DNA of 61,822 nucleotides, from positions 1 through 61,822 of the forward strand of contig NZ_FCOF02000039.1 in NCBI RefSeq assembly GCF_001544755.2, read 5' to 3'. The notes below the pieces were generated by a model that saw only the letters and a program-made list of their open reading frames with translations, made no database searches and was not told the origin of the DNA. The position numbers were made by a program, and so were the translations under genes. Positions within the stretch are counted from its first letter, which is position 1. Each line of letters begins with the position of its first letter. The stretch comes from Caballeronia catudaia (GTDB lineage Bacteria; Pseudomonadota; Gammaproteobacteria; Burkholderiales; Burkholderiaceae). Below, one piece after another: positions 61,483 through 61,822 of this stretch.

Positions 61483-61822
61483 TGAATTCCCCCTGTAAGC
61501 TTTTCCGCCGCATGAATCAGCGGCAGTATCGATGTCGGCAATTCGTTTGCCCATTGCCCCGATTCGAAGGAAACAAGCGGGCGGGCCGCTCATCATCCAG
61601 TTAGATTCGGTGTTGAATTCACCGTCAAAGAACCAAATTCTTGAGTGGTCGCGGCGGTGATCTAAGAATTAGTAATTCACCAAAGAAGAAACGGGGTTCT
61701 CATCACTGACTTCAGCCACTGGCTGTGGCATAGTGCGGCCATACTTAAGGAACCTCTGCATAACCCTACTTATAGTGGCGATAAGGAGTACTATTAGAGA
61801 ACCAGCGACTTGGAGGAATCAC
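61483..61822. other. Right-edge region with a possible insertion-sequence end
   Basis: No complete gene is supported. From 61744 the sequence TTAA then GGAACCTCTGCATAACC resembles the outer end of IS5-type elements, which often start with GG and insert at four-base targets of the form YTAR. Purine-rich GGAGGAATC at the window edge could be a ribosome-binding site for a transposase starting just outside. This is a suggestion only. Confidence 0.3.

Noticed and set aside
1..61822. CRISPR array, rRNA or tRNA genes
   Set aside because: No regularly spaced repeats, no rRNA blocks and no foldable tRNA were seen on either strand.

Overview
The window looks like a stretch of a Burkholderia-type betaproteobacterial genome (Paraburkholderia, Caballeronia or a close relative). 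This is inferred from the moderate to high GC content, the porin whose mature end begins SSVTLYG, the density of LysR, IclR, SDR and MFS genes, and the IS66 element. It reads as an accessory catabolic region rather than core genome: I found no rRNA, tRNA, ribosomal or housekeeping genes and no CRISPR array.

Layout. 1-3.1 kb: an edge region without a supported gene, then an intact IS66 transposon (tnpA, tnpB, tnpC on the minus strand). 3.3-4.5 kb: a porin. 4.8-30 kb: a large catabolic block. Its centre is a minus-strand run: ABC importer (ATPase, permease, Tat-exported binding protein), SDR, aldehyde dehydrogenase, beta-keto-acid cleavage enzyme (BKACE), nitrilase-fold amidase, CMD protein, 3-hydroxyisobutyrate-dehydrogenase-like enzyme and MmgE/PrpD protein, with an IclR regulator. 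Upstream on the same strand lie a BNR-propeller protein, a GMC oxidoreductase and an SDR lacking the catalytic Tyr/Lys. Four families of the left half (amidohydrolase-2, NAD epimerase, MmgE/PrpD, ABC binding protein) recur as diverged copies in the right half (24.8-29.9 kb) in roughly mirror order. A LysR gene sits at the right end of the mirror.

31-42 kb: an MFS gene with a DUF2255 gene and an internally deleted aldo/keto reductase, a cyclophilin-like protein, an aldo/keto reductase, a Tat-exported three-subunit molybdenum aldehyde oxidoreductase (PaoABC type), then an SDR followed by an overlapping cupin and double-domain CMD pair. 42-47.3 kb: a probable minus-strand operon of aldehyde dehydrogenase, GMC oxidoreductase, MHS-type MFS carrier and CMD-like protein. 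48-56.8 kb: a redox/stress-type cluster of aldo/keto reductases, small dimeric-barrel proteins, a WrbA-like flavoprotein, a tautomerase, an SDR, a truncated CMD gene and two tandem cupins, with two divergent LysR genes. 57.4-61.5 kb: small envelope proteins unrelated to catabolism: a lipoprotein, a two-TM protein overlapping a DUF1311/LprI-type lipoprotein, and two related Gly/His-rich secreted peptides. The last 100 bases may be the start of another insertion sequence.

How it may work together (inference): an oxygenated organic compound, probably an acid or amide, enters through the porin and then the ABC importer or MHS carriers. Alcohol groups are oxidised by GMC/SDR enzymes, aldehydes by the aldehyde dehydrogenases or periplasmic PaoABC-like enzyme, amides are opened by the nitrilase-fold protein, and the resulting beta-keto acid is cleaved with acetyl-CoA by BKACE. 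The amidohydrolase-2, epimerase and PrpD pairs would act on two related substrates or two stages of one. The substrate cannot be named from sequence alone.
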